From assembly GCF_900105755.1 (NCBI RefSeq), contig NZ_FNTQ01000001.1:1550001-1614000 (forward strand): a stretch of 64,000 nucleotides of DNA, written 5' to 3'. Of this stretch, positions 34,708 to 42,703 are shown piece by piece. The stretch comes from Streptomyces sp. Ag109_O5-10. GTDB lineage: Bacteria; Actinomycetota; Actinomycetes; Streptomycetales; Streptomycetaceae. Position numbers and translations under genes: made by a program. Position 1 is the first letter of the stretch; each line of letters opens with the position of its first letter. Below the pieces are notes generated by a model. That model searched no databases and was not told where the DNA came from. It was given only the letters and a program-made list of their open reading frames with translations.

Positions 34708-34872
34708 CGAGTGCCACCGCCGCACCGTATCGGGGCGCACCAGCAGCCGCACCCGGCGCTGCACGCCACGCGGGAGACGGCCCAGCAGCGCGGCCAGGAA
34801 CGCCCGGTCGCCCGGGGCGAACCGTGCTCTCGCCTTGCCGAGTTGGCGTTCCAGCACGATCTTCGACCCGAC
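34708..34872 (-). pseudogene. Third integrase-core transposase fragment
   Basis: The minus strand encodes VGSKIVLERQLGKARARFAP, then GDRAFLAALLGRLPRGVQRR and LLVRPDTVRRWHS. This is the conserved N-terminal-to-middle part (LERQLG...LAALLHRLPR...LLVRPDTVLRWHRDLL) of the same transposase family as the fragments at 3020-3412 and 6873-7112. It is open at both ends with no start or catalytic residues. It represents a portion missing from the other two fragments. Confidence 0.7.
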
Positions 34873-35520
34873 CTCCCGGACCCTGACCGCAGACACCCCA
34901 CGAGGAGAGAGGAGAAAGGATCGCCATCGGCCGACCGGCGCCGCAGCGGCACACGCAAGCGCATAAGGCGGGAAGCCAAAGGCCTGCCGAGACGACAGAA
35001 CACCCGCGCCCGGCCGGAAGCCGGAGGCGGGTGTCGGTCTGCCCCGCCCGTGAAACGGGACCCAGGGGGCAATGATGTGTCCGAGGGGCGAGTCGACCAC
35101 TGACGATACGGTCGTGGTCGCGCAAGGGAGGCTCGGCCTCTGACGCCGTATCGGCGCACGCGGCGCCACGAACTCGACGCACCGCCGCCGGCTGTCGAGC
35201 AACGGTAAGCCCGCCGCACCCTCGAATCGGCAGACCGCGCACGTCACAGAGGCGGTTTGGGCTCAGCTGCGCGGATCTCGATGAATGGCGATGTCCCGGA
35301 TGTCTGTAAGCCACTGGCGCAGGGACACCCCGCCGCCATTGAGGACGTTCCATCGCGCTTCGCGCAGGTCAACGGCTCTGGCGTGACGGGCGGTCGGGCT
35401 GCTCGCGCATGTCACGAGCGTGATCGTGCCAGGGAGGTCATCTGGCGGTCCGCTGAGAAACCACCTCAACCTGCCCTGACCAGCTAGTCAGCCACCCCCG
35501 CACAGCAGAGGAACCTCAGT
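34873..35520. other. Stretch without a convincing gene
   Basis: About 650 bp after the transposase fragment. A minus-strand frame at 35263-35469 (68 residues, ending IRDIAIHRDP) is the only one with a protein-like look, but it has no recognised family and no clear ribosome binding site. The rest appears to be decayed insertion-sequence DNA. Confidence 0.35.
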
Positions 35521-35766
35521 GTGTCCATTCAACGGCGCGCGCCGTTGAGTGGGCCCTGTCTCACATTCGGTGGTGACAGAGCGTCACCGTTAGTGCGCCA
35601 GGTCCGATCCGAGCTCCGGGGAGAGCAGTCGCAGACGCGTCGTCGAGCTAGGCGTGAACGGTGCCGACAGTCGCTTCACCCATGCTGGACTGGCGGTGCT
35701 TACTGTCAGCCATGACGGCTACTTAACGTCACCACCGGATGTGAGCCAGGGCCGTTGAATGGACAC
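35521..35766. mobile_element. MITE-like element with long terminal inverted repeats
   Basis: GTGTCCATTCAACGG at 35521-35535 is the exact reverse complement of 35752-35766. After an 18-bp insertion at the left end, the repeat resumes: the left CCCTGTCTCACATTCGGTGG (ending GTGAC at 35577) matches the reverse complement of 35728-35751 with two mismatches. The terminal repeats are therefore about 39 bp, around a 150-bp non-coding core. The left insertion makes an 18-bp palindrome, CAACGGCGCGCGCCGTTG. No transposase frame is present, so it would need one supplied in trans. I see no clear target duplication. Confidence 0.65.
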
Positions 35767-35964
35767 TCCCCCACGACGGGCCGGGCGAGCCCGCAAGCGG
35801 GACACGGGCGGCGTCCATTTCCGCCTCGAACATGGTCCGCAGCGGTCGCCCGGCCGGGCCCGTTCCTTCTGGCGGTCCGGCGCTGTGACCCAGGTCTCAC
35901 GATATGCGTGCAGCACACGGGACCGCTTTCCCGTCGAGGAGGGGTGACAGGAAGGGATGGGGAT

Positions 35965-36546
35965 GTGGACCTGGCAACCGAGCGCGATGTCCGTATCGGA
36001 ATCAGTGGGCCCGGACCGGCGGAGTCGGAGTCGGAGTACGACTTCCACGACTTCGTCGTCGCCCGGTCGGCCGTACTGTTCCGCGGGGCCCTCGTCTTGA
36101 CGGGAAACCGCGAGACCGCGGAGGACCTGGTCCAGGAGACCCTGGAGCGGGCCTGCCGCAAGTGGCGCACCATCGCCGCCAAGGACGCTCCGGAGGCCTA
36201 CGTGCGGCGGATCATGGTGAACCTGGTCAACGACCGGTGGCGGAGGTTCCGCCGCACGGTCCCGCACCAGGACGGCGGCGACCGTGCCGCCCCCGGGGAC
36301 CAGTACGGGCAGGTGGACACGAGGGACCAACTGGTCCGGGCTCTCCAGGGTCTGCCGATTCGCATGCGGACGGTCGTGGTACTGCGGTACTTCCACGACC
36401 TGTCGGATGACGAGATCGCGGCCGACCTGAAGATCTCACCAGGCACCGTGCGGTCCCAGCTCGCTCGCGGCATCGACAAGCTCAGAGGCCAGTTCCCCGC
36501 ACTCTCCAGCCCTTCACCACGGCAGCCCACGGAAGGAACCCGATGA
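35965..36546 (+). CDS. SigE-family ECF RNA polymerase sigma factor
   Basis: 193 residues from GTG 35965 (GGAAGGG upstream); a longer frame from 35755 lies partly in the inverted-repeat element and is rejected. Region 2: FHDFVVARSAVLFRGALVLT, then GNRETAEDLVQETLERACRKW. Region 4: ALQGLPIRMRTVVVLRYFHD, then LSDDEIAADLKISPGTVRSQLARGIDKLR. These match the actinobacterial SigE-family sigma factors. The next gene overlaps it by ATGA and encodes a one-span protein likely to act as its anti-sigma or target. Confidence 0.92.
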   Translation: MDLATERDVRIGISGPGPAESESEYDFHDFVVARSAVLFRGALVLTGNRETAEDLVQETLERACRKWRTIAAKDAPEAYVRRIMVNLVNDRWRRFRRTVPHQDGGDRAAPGDQYGQVDTRDQLVRALQGLPIRMRTVVVLRYFHDLSDDEIAADLKISPGTVRSQLARGIDKLRGQFPALSSPSPRQPTEGTR

Positions 36547-37052
36547 GATCACGCGATTCGCAGCCTTCCGGCTGCACACTCTTCGAGCAGGAACTGGTGA
36601 ACGCTATGAACGACTTCGTGAACACCGCCGAGACGCCGCACTTCGACACGGCCGTCATCGAGCGTGGGGCTCGCCGCAGGCGAGCCACCGCCATCGCGGG
36701 CATCGCCACCGCCCTGGTCGTGGCCTGCGGCGCAGGCACCGCCCTGGCCGCCGGCGTCGCCGGCAGCGGTTCGCACACCTCGGCGCAGACCGCCGCCGAC
36801 AGCACCACCGCCGACAGCACCACCTTGCTTGTCCGCACCAGCGACGGCACGACCGCCAGGGAGCAGCTGGCCGGCGTGAGCGCGGCGAGGGCCAGGGTGG
36901 CGCTTGTCCATTTCCGCCTCACGCCCGAGTTCACCCGGGTCCGGATGTCCGACTGCAAGAAGCAGGAGGACGCGGTGGTCGCGCTGTCGCCGCATGCCCC
37001 GACGGTCGTCCACCCGGGTGACACGGTCCTCGTGACCACCTGCTACCGCTGA
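36543..37052 (+). CDS. One-span membrane protein coupled to the SigE-type sigma factor
   Basis: 169 residues. An N-terminal cytoplasmic part (about 1-47, RGARRRRAT just before the membrane) is followed by one membrane helix (AIAGIATALVVACGAGTALAAGV) and an extracytoplasmic domain with a PASTA-like end (TTAREQLAGVSAARARVALV, SPHAPTVVHPGDTVLVTTCYR) containing two cysteines. It overlaps the sigma gene by 4 bp. Topology and coupling fit an anti-sigma or sensor role, but no zinc-binding anti-sigma motif is visible. Confidence 0.75.
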   Translation: MRSRDSQPSGCTLFEQELVNAMNDFVNTAETPHFDTAVIERGARRRRATAIAGIATALVVACGAGTALAAGVAGSGSHTSAQTAADSTTADSTTLLVRTSDGTTAREQLAGVSAARARVALVHFRLTPEFTRVRMSDCKKQEDAVVALSPHAPTVVHPGDTVLVTTCYR

Positions 37053-37089
37053 CCCTGGCCGAACCGGCCTGACCGGACAGAGCAGAACA

Positions 37090-37128
37090 GGGGGTGGTGG
37101 CCCCGTCGGAACCGGGGCCACCACCCCC
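37090..37128 (+). terminator. Strong hairpin terminator
   Basis: Perfect 16-bp inverted repeat with a 7-nt loop: the arm GGGGGTGGTGGCCCCG at 37090-37105 pairs with 37113-37128. It starts 38 bp after the stop of the sigma-linked membrane protein. No T-run follows, as is usual in Streptomyces. Confidence 0.85.
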
Positions 37129-37639
37129 CGCATTCCACCACGTGTCCGCCCCTGCACGATGTGCCTCCGTGCCGATCACCCGCACTGGTCCGTCGAGCAG
37201 GTCCGCTCTGCAGCCGGCCGCCGCGCGTCCCCGCCTGAGGGCGTTCCTCCTCGGATCTCCTGCACGCTGCGCACCGGACTCCCTACCGTGCATGCAGGGC
37301 CGTGACGATGGGCCCGCGAAAGGAGGGGGCACGGCCCAGAACCTGATGGTGTGGCTGACAGAGCGCCGTGGGGTGCGGGAAGAACACGCCGAGCAGGTGC
37401 GCAAGGAGTTGGCAGACACCGCGGCCGAAGCGGCCCGGTCGTAGGCCGCCGGGGTCGTCTACCAACAGCATCAGGAGGACGCGAACGTCGGGCACCCTGA
37501 CGCCGCGACCTGACAGCAGGCCCTGAAAAGACGCCATCGGCGGCATACTTGCGGTGGCTCCGCGGCCCGTCGGCACACCCGGAGCCGCAGGCCGGCTGCT
37601 GATTCGCCACCACTGCCCCGACACCGGCATGGACGGCCT
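37129..37639. other. Stretch without a recognisable gene
   Basis: About 510 bp after the terminator. The only protein-like piece is the end of a plus-strand frame stopping near 37444 (MVWLTERRGVREEHAEQV region, about 32 codons), which has no supported start or family. The remainder leads into IS630-type transposase debris. Confidence 0.4.
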
Positions 37640-37845
37640 GCCCGCCGACCTGGTCTCTCCTGCGACGCGGCTGGCTCTCCAACGTCGCCTTCAGCACCCC
37701 CGAACTCCTCGTCCAGCGCATCCGGCGCGGCCTCCGGCACATCCAGTACCGCAGCGAACTCATAGACGGCTGCCTCGCCGAGACCGGCCTGCCAATCAGA
37801 CCCAGCTGACCAACCCGGCCACATCACGATTTCAACCTCATTAAT
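37640..37845 (+). pseudogene. C-terminal remnant and right end of an IS630-like transposase
   Basis: The plus strand encodes WSLLRRGWLSNVAFSTPELL, VQRIRRGLRHIQYRSELIDG and CLAETGLPIRPS before a stop at 37807. This matches the C-terminus of IS630-type transposases (NPVEGIWSLLRRG...LRHIQYR...DGCLAxTGL). The segment after it up to CAACCTCATTAA (about 37845) looks like the element's right end, since it recurs at 39281-39367. N-terminal and catalytic parts are missing. Confidence 0.7.
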
Positions 37846-38701
37846 GCAGGGCGACCGCGAGTGCCTCGGCCAGGGTCACGGGCGGACGGCCCATCAGGCG
37901 GCGCAAGTCGCCAGAGTCGGTGTACATCTCGCCGCGGGTCATGCCGCGGTCAGCGTCGGCGAGAACCTCCGCCAGCTCGGCGGGCAGGCCCGCGGCGGCC
38001 AGTGCCTGGGCGAAGTCGGTCTCCGGGAGGTCAGCGTAGGTAACCTGCTTTCCGGCCGCAGCGGAGATCGCGGAGGCGAGCTCGGTGAGGGTGAAGGATT
38101 CGTCGCCGCCGAGCTCGTACACGGCGCCGGTGTGGCCTTCGGTGGTGAGGACGACCGCTGCGGCCTCGGCGTAGTCGGCGCGGGACGCGGCGCTGATCCG
38201 CCCCTCGCCAGCGGCGCCGACGACGGCGCCGTTCTGCAGGATCTGCGGCAGTTGGCTGGTGTAGTTCTCCAAGTACCAGCTGTTGCGCAGCAGCACGCTG
38301 GGGATTCCGCGGTCCCGCAGATACTCCTCCGTCTCGCCGTGCGTGGCGCCGATGACGGTGGTGGCCGTGTTCGCGTGCGTCGTGCTCGTGTACGCCACCA
38401 GCGACACGCCTGCTGACACTGCGGCGTCGATCACGCGGCGGTGGTTGGCGACCCGCTCGCCCACGGGGACCGAGGCCGAGACCAGCAGCAGCCTGTCCGC
38501 CCCCGCGAATGCCTCGGCCAGGCCGTCGGTGTCCGCGAAGTCGGCGCGGCGTACCGTGATGCCCCGGTCGGCCAGGTCCTTGATCCTCGCGATGTCCCGG
38601 CCGGTCGCGATGATGTCCGCGGCCGGGGTCCCGTGCCGCAGCAGTGCCTCGACGGTGAGCCTGCCCAGCTGGCCGGTGGCTCCGGTGACGACGATCGACA
38701 T
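37841..38701 (-). CDS. NmrA-family NAD(P)-binding protein, likely NAD(P)H:quinone oxidoreductase
   Basis: 286 residues from ATG 38701 (GAAGGAAGGG upstream). The N-terminal Rossmann motif is VVTGATGQLGRLTVEALL. VSASVPVGERVANHRRVIDAA and YTSTTHANTATTVIGATHGETEEYL are typical of NmrA-like/QorB quinone reductases, with VLLRNSWYLENYT later. It is divergent from an HxlR regulator, the classic pair for redox or electrophile response (YtfG/QorR-like). The stop codon lies inside the IS630-like end sequence (CAACCTCATTAA), so the element sits directly against the gene's 3' end. Confidence 0.9.
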   Translation of the reverse strand: MSIVVTGATGQLGRLTVEALLRHGTPAADIIATGRDIARIKDLADRGITVRRADFADTDGLAEAFAGADRLLLVSASVPVGERVANHRRVIDAAVSAGVSLVAYTSTTHANTATTVIGATHGETEEYLRDRGIPSVLLRNSWYLENYTSQLPQILQNGAVVGAAGEGRISAASRADYAEAAAVVLTTEGHTGAVYELGGDESFTLTELASAISAAAGKQVTYADLPETDFAQALAAAGLPAELAEVLADADRGMTRGEMYTDSGDLRRLMGRPPVTLAEALAVALH

Positions 38702-38854
38702 GATGGTCAGCCCTTCCTTCCGGGCGTGCCTCGCACGCCTGCCGCGGTCCGTCCGCGGCCGGATGGAACACACACTGACCTGGACACTCTCTGCTGGGTA
38801 GTAGCCACTTCTTGGTAGGGTACTTACCGGACCGATAGCAATGAGGTGAGCCCT
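38702..38854. promoter_or_regulatory. Divergent HxlR/NmrA promoter region
   Basis: 153 bp between two divergent starts. A near-palindrome, GGTAGGGTACTTACC at 38814-38828, lies 27 bp before the HxlR start, next to another GGTAGTAGCC word. It has the size and symmetry of HxlR-type operators. Confidence 0.5.
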
Positions 38855-39259
38855 ATGGCCGCTGTCGAAAACATGACCGAGCCCACACCGTCATTCGATC
38901 CGTACGAGCGCGGCTGCCCGTCGAGGGACCTGCTCGACCAGATCGGCAGCAAGTGGGCGGTCCTCGTGCTGGGCGAACTCGGCCGGAACGGGACCTCCCG
39001 GTTCGGCCAGCTCCGGCAGGCGCTGGCGGGCGTGAGCGAGAAGATGCTCACCCAGACGCTGCGCACCCTCGAACGCGACGGGCTGGTCAGCCGGACCGTC
39101 TACCCAGAGGTGCCGCCGCACGTGGAGTATGAGCTGACCCCGCTCGGCCAGACGCTGCGGGAACCGCTGAAGGCGCTCACGGAATGGTCCGTGCTGCACA
39201 TCGAAGAAGTCATCACCGCCCGCGAAGAGTACGACTGCCGCACTGAGCGCACCCGGTAA
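38855..39259 (+). CDS. HxlR-family (winged-helix) transcriptional regulator
   Basis: 134 residues from ATG 38855 with GAGGTGA 7 bp upstream. HxlR domain: CPSRDLLDQIGSKWAVLVLG, then RFGQLRQALAGVSEKMLTQT, LRTLERDGLVSRTVYPEVPP and VEYELTPLG. The conserved Cys before the first helix (ERGCPS) is the residue that senses quinones or electrophiles in QorR/YodB-type members. It probably represses the divergent NmrA-family gene and itself. Confidence 0.93.
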   Translation: MAAVENMTEPTPSFDPYERGCPSRDLLDQIGSKWAVLVLGELGRNGTSRFGQLRQALAGVSEKMLTQTLRTLERDGLVSRTVYPEVPPHVEYELTPLGQTLREPLKALTEWSVLHIEEVITAREEYDCRTERTR

Positions 39260-39280
39260 TCGGCGGCGGCCGGCGTTCTG

Positions 39281-39367
39281 GTCATAAGCGGCTGCCTCGC
39301 CAAGACCGGCCCGACAACCAGACTCACCCGAGCAACCCGGCGACATCACGAGTTCAACCTCAGTAAC
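39281..39367 (+). repeat. Second copy of the IS630-like right end
   Basis: This 87-bp segment matches 37759-37845 in the same orientation. Shared blocks include GGCTGCCTCGCC, AAC CCGG-type words, ACATCACGA and TTCAACCTCA followed by TAA. It encodes a decayed form of the same C-terminus (SGCLAKTGPTT). The two copies bracket the HxlR/NmrA pair. Confidence 0.65.
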
Positions 39368-39599
39368 GTAACTGGCGGCGGGAATGACTGGGAACCCGGG
39401 CCTCAGCCGCTTCCGCCTCGGTCCGCGCTTTCGGCACTCCAAGACACGTCAACCGAACGGGCGACGTCTGGCTCAGGCGGACGGGCGCCATCGTCCCTCA
39501 GGGGGCGTAACCGCCAGCTCACTCTTGTGCGTCCTGTTCTGTTCTGGAGTCATCGCCATGTGCCGTCGCTGGGAAAGCGCCTTGGCGGAAAAACTCGTT

Positions 39600-40117
39600 T
39601 TCCCGGAGTGTCTTCTCCAGGACCTGGCGCAGACCGAGGCGTTGGCCTTCCTGGTACGCACGGGTGTACTCGATGTCGCCGAGTGAGCTACGGGCATTTT
39701 CGAGACCGCGTTCCCGGTGGGCGGTCAGGAGGGCGAACCCGAAGAGCCGAGGAGTGCCGGACGGGCGCACACGCGGCCCACGGTTCCCAGCAGGACCGCT
39801 GCCGAGCGTGCGTCGCCATAGGAGGAGAGCAGCCAGGCCAGAGTTTCGCTGAGTATTGCTTCTCCCAGGTACTCGTCGATCTTCCTGGTGTGCCGGAGCG
39901 CACGGTGGAGGAGCCGCAGGGCGGTCTCGGGCGCCCCGGCTTCACCTTGGTCGACGGCAAGGGCCCAAAGCAGGTAGCACTGGTGCCACGAGTTTCCTTG
40001 GGCCTCGGACGTCGCCAGGGCCTGTTCGAGCAGGGGGACGGAGCGAGTGCGCTCGCCTTGAAGAACGGCGGCGAAGCCGAGTTGCGCGATGCACTGCTGC
40101 TGTGTCAACAGGCTCGG
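39600..40117 (-). pseudogene. C-terminal TPR-region remnant of a LuxR/AfsR-type regulator
   Basis: The minus strand encodes QGERTRSVPLLEQALATSEA, LAVDQGEAGAPETALRLLHR and GEAILSETLAWLLSSYGDAR. A frameshift near 39765 leads to LFGFALLTAHRERGLENARS and YTRAYQEGQRLGLRQVLEKTL. This is the typical tail of large actinobacterial LuxR/TPR regulators (ALAW...RAARLLG...HxRxxxxAxxALG...GxxLxLxExV). The start, ATPase and HTH are gone. At 40117-40134 it is fused to another TPR gene fragment. Confidence 0.6.
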
Positions 40118-40133
40118 ACCACCCTGTCGAGTT

Positions 40134-40600
40134 GGGGGCGCGGGTGAGGTCCTCCACGCGGTCGGCAAGTGCGGCGGCCCGGTCATGGTCGCCGCTGGCG
40201 ACGGCCACCTCCACCAGGAGGGCGGGCACCTGTTCCGTCCCGTCGGCGTAAGAACTCACCACGTCGTCGGCGCGAGCGGCGAACCTGAGCGCCTCATCGA
40301 TGTCGCCGCTGTCCGTCACAGCCTTCGCCAACAGGGCCCAGACCCACCCACAGTTGTGCGGGTAGCGGATCCTCTCCGCCAGAGAGACGGCCCGGTCATG
40401 CTCACCGGCACGGGCCCACGTCGGCACGAGGGCGACCAGTGCCTGGTCCCGCACCTGCCGGAGGGGAATCGACTCGGCCAGCGCCTGAGCGCTGCCCAGG
40501 TCTCCCGCGCCCGCCGCGGCCTGCACCAGCTCCAGTAGTTCCGTACCCTGCTTGAGGTCGTCACTGATCGTGTACGCCAGCTCAGCCGCGCGGACGAGGT
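40134..40600 (-). pseudogene. Helical-repeat (TPR-like) protein fragment
   Basis: The minus strand encodes tandem about 35-residue helical repeats: AAAGAGDLGSAQALAESIPL, RDQALVALVPTWARAGEHDR and LAKAVTDSGDIDEALRFAAR, then VAVASGDHDRAAALADRVED. Such repeats occur in large actinobacterial TPR proteins. The upstream side is cut near the IS110 element and the downstream side switches frame into another gene's remnant, so it is a broken gene. Confidence 0.55.
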
Positions 40601-40739
40601 GGCCGGTGCGGGCGGGCAAGCGCCCTCGGGAACCACCCACTGGTGAGACCGGTGCTCGAGTGCCTGCGCACCGACAGCCGCAGAAGGGTCAGCAGGCAGG
40701 GCTCGCCCCCCCCCGTTATGTTTTCCGCGGTTCCGCAAC

Positions 40740-40900
40740 GGGGCCGCTGGCCTCCGGGCCCGGCATGACTGTGTCCCCCTGTCGAACGGATGACCTGGGG
40801 GGTGGTGTCACCGGGCCCGGGAGGTGCCGTCGGAGACGCTGATGAGAGGTCCGGCCACCGCCCGGTTCGGCGCAATGCCGGACAACTCGCGAGCGGCAGG
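40740..40900 (+). ncRNA. Candidate IS110 bridge RNA
   Basis: IS110 elements transcribe a bridge RNA from the non-coding end before the transposase. Here, GGCCTCCGGGCCCGG (40749-40763) can pair with CCGGGCCCGGGAGG (40811-40824), enclosing a second pairing GTCCCCC with GGGGGGT and an internal loop. A second stem, GTCCGGC (40849-40855) with GCCGGAC (40877-40883), encloses a 21-nt loop. Two stems with large internal loops resemble the target- and donor-binding loops. I found this by eye; no covariance was tested. Confidence 0.4.
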
Positions 40901-40973
40901 TCTGCATAACGTGGATGCGCGCGTACGACACCGAAGCCGAGGCCGGCACCGTCAACACCCTGGGAAAGGCGCG

Positions 40974-42191
40974 ATGTTCGACACCGAAGACGTGGGCGTG
41001 TTCCTCGGCCTGGACGTCGGCAAGAGCAGCCATCACGGTCACGGGCTGACCCCGGCCGGGAAGAAGGTCTTCGACAAGCAGCTGCCCAACAGCGAGCCAA
41101 AACTGCGGGCCGTCTTCGACAAGCTGACCTCGAAGTTCGGCACCGTGCTGGTGATCGTGGACCAGCCCGCCTCCATCGGCGCCCTCCCGCTGACCGTTGC
41201 CCGCGACGCAGGCTGCCAGGTCGCCTACCTGCCCGGACTCGCCATGCGCCGGATCGCCGATCTCTACCCGGGTGAGGCCAAGACCGACGCGAAGGACGCG
41301 GCGGTCATCGCCGACGCTGCCCGGACGATGCCCCACACCCTGCGCTCGCTGGAACTGACCGACGAGATCACCGCCGAACTCACCGTCCTCGTCGGCTTCG
41401 ACCAGGACCTCGCCGCCGAGGCCACCCGCACGTCCAACCGGATACGCGGCCTGCTCACCCAGTTCCACCCCAGCCTCGAACGCGTCCTCGGCCCTCGTCT
41501 CGACCACCAGGCCGTCACCTGGCTCCTGGAGCGCTACGGCTCCCCGGCCGCCTTGCGAAAGGCCGGACGCCGCAGACTCGTGGACCTGATCCGGCCCAAG
41601 GCGCCGCGCATGGCCCAGCGGCTGATCGACGACGTCTTCGACGCGCTCGACGAACAGACCGTCGTCGTGCCCGGCACCGGCACCCTCGACATCGTCGTGC
41701 CCTCCCTGGCCGCCTCGCTCGCCGCCGTCCACACCCAGCGCCGGGCCCTGGAAGCCCAGATCAACGCCCTGCTGGAGGCCCACCCTCTTTCCCCGGTCCT
41801 GACGTCGATGCCCGGCGTCGGCGTCAGGACCGCCGCCGTCCTGCTGGTCACCGTCGGCGACGGCACCAGCTTCCCCACCGCCGCCCACCTCGCCTCCTAC
41901 GCCGGCCTGGCCCCGGCCACGAAGTCGTCCGGGACCTCGATCCACGGCGAACACGCACCCCGAAGCGGAAACCGGCAGCTCAAACGGGCAATGTTCCTCT
42001 CCGCCTTCGCCTGCATGAACGCCGATCCCGTCTCCCGCACCTACTACGACAAGCAACGAGCCCGCGGCAAAACCCACACCCAGGCCCTCCTCCGCCTGGC
42101 CCGCCAACGCATCAGCGTCCTGTTCGCCATGCTCCGAGACGGCACCTTCTACGAACCACGCACTGCTGAGGACATCGAACTCGCCGCATGA
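40974..42191 (+). CDS. IS110-family transposase (DEDD recombinase)
   Basis: 405 residues, intact, from ATG 40974 (GAAAGG upstream). The N-terminal RuvC-like DEDD domain has FLGLDVGKSSH (D14), VLVIVDQPAS and TDAKDAAVIADAA. The C-terminal Transposase_20 domain has LTSMPGVGVRTAAVLLVTVG and YAGLAPATKSSGTS with the conserved Ser, then NRQLKRAMFLSAFA and YDKQRARGKTHTQALLRLARQ. Full length for the family, with no frameshift, so it could be active. Confidence 0.95.
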   Translation: MFDTEDVGVFLGLDVGKSSHHGHGLTPAGKKVFDKQLPNSEPKLRAVFDKLTSKFGTVLVIVDQPASIGALPLTVARDAGCQVAYLPGLAMRRIADLYPGEAKTDAKDAAVIADAARTMPHTLRSLELTDEITAELTVLVGFDQDLAAEATRTSNRIRGLLTQFHPSLERVLGPRLDHQAVTWLLERYGSPAALRKAGRRRLVDLIRPKAPRMAQRLIDDVFDALDEQTVVVPGTGTLDIVVPSLAASLAAVHTQRRALEAQINALLEAHPLSPVLTSMPGVGVRTAAVLLVTVGDGTSFPTAAHLASYAGLAPATKSSGTSIHGEHAPRSGNRQLKRAMFLSAFACMNADPVSRTYYDKQRARGKTHTQALLRLARQRISVLFAMLRDGTFYEPRTAEDIELAA

Positions 42192-42261
42192 CCCCCACAA
42201 GCCAAACCACCCCAAACCGAACCTGAGTGCCTTGACGAAAGACATAGAGGCACCCCCCCGT

Positions 42262-42703
42262 GCGCGATGTCCCTCCCACGTCGTTCTCCGGTGCCAGGCC
42301 GCGACGTAGCTCCCGTTCCCGCGTCATGAAGAGCTCTGGCCCCCACTGGGCCAACCCCTCTGACATGCCTGGTGCCCCCTCGGCGAAGCCCCTCAACTGC
42401 GCACCTGCGCAGGCGGTTCAACAGCAACGGGGCCCCGACCTGACGGAGTCTCGCCGGTGGCCTGGCCGAGACGCTGGTCCCGTTGGTGCGCAGGAGGGCG
42501 ACAGCGCGCCCGCGCAGCTGAATCGCCGCAGAGATCCACGCACCCGCTGAGCCCGCTATTTCAACAGGGCAGCGGTGAACATCTCGTGGTGCGCCACCAG
42601 GCACTCCTGGATGCGGTCCCAACGCCGCCAGCCGCCGCGCCCGGACAGCGCCTGGAGACGGGTGTAGTTCCCCTTGAGGGACGTCCCTGATCAGGCGATC
42701 AAG
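42262..42703. other. Stretch without a recognisable gene
   Basis: About 440 bp between the IS110 element and the GyrB-like gene. Overlapping frames occur on both strands; one minus-strand frame begins MSEGLAQWGPELFMTRERELR, which looks protein-like but is cut by the IS110 end and matches no family I know. It may be the other half of a gene interrupted by the insertion. Confidence 0.35.

Larger units (their letters stand above)
40717..42252 (+). mobile_element. IS110-family insertion sequence, apparently intact
   Basis: About 1.5 kb with one complete transposase gene and a long non-coding left end. A 9-bp direct repeat, CCCCCCCGT, is at 40708-40716 and 42253-42261, set in runs of nine and seven C; I take these as the element's borders or duplicated core. 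As usual for IS110 there are no terminal inverted repeats. The exact ends are uncertain by several bases. Confidence 0.7.
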
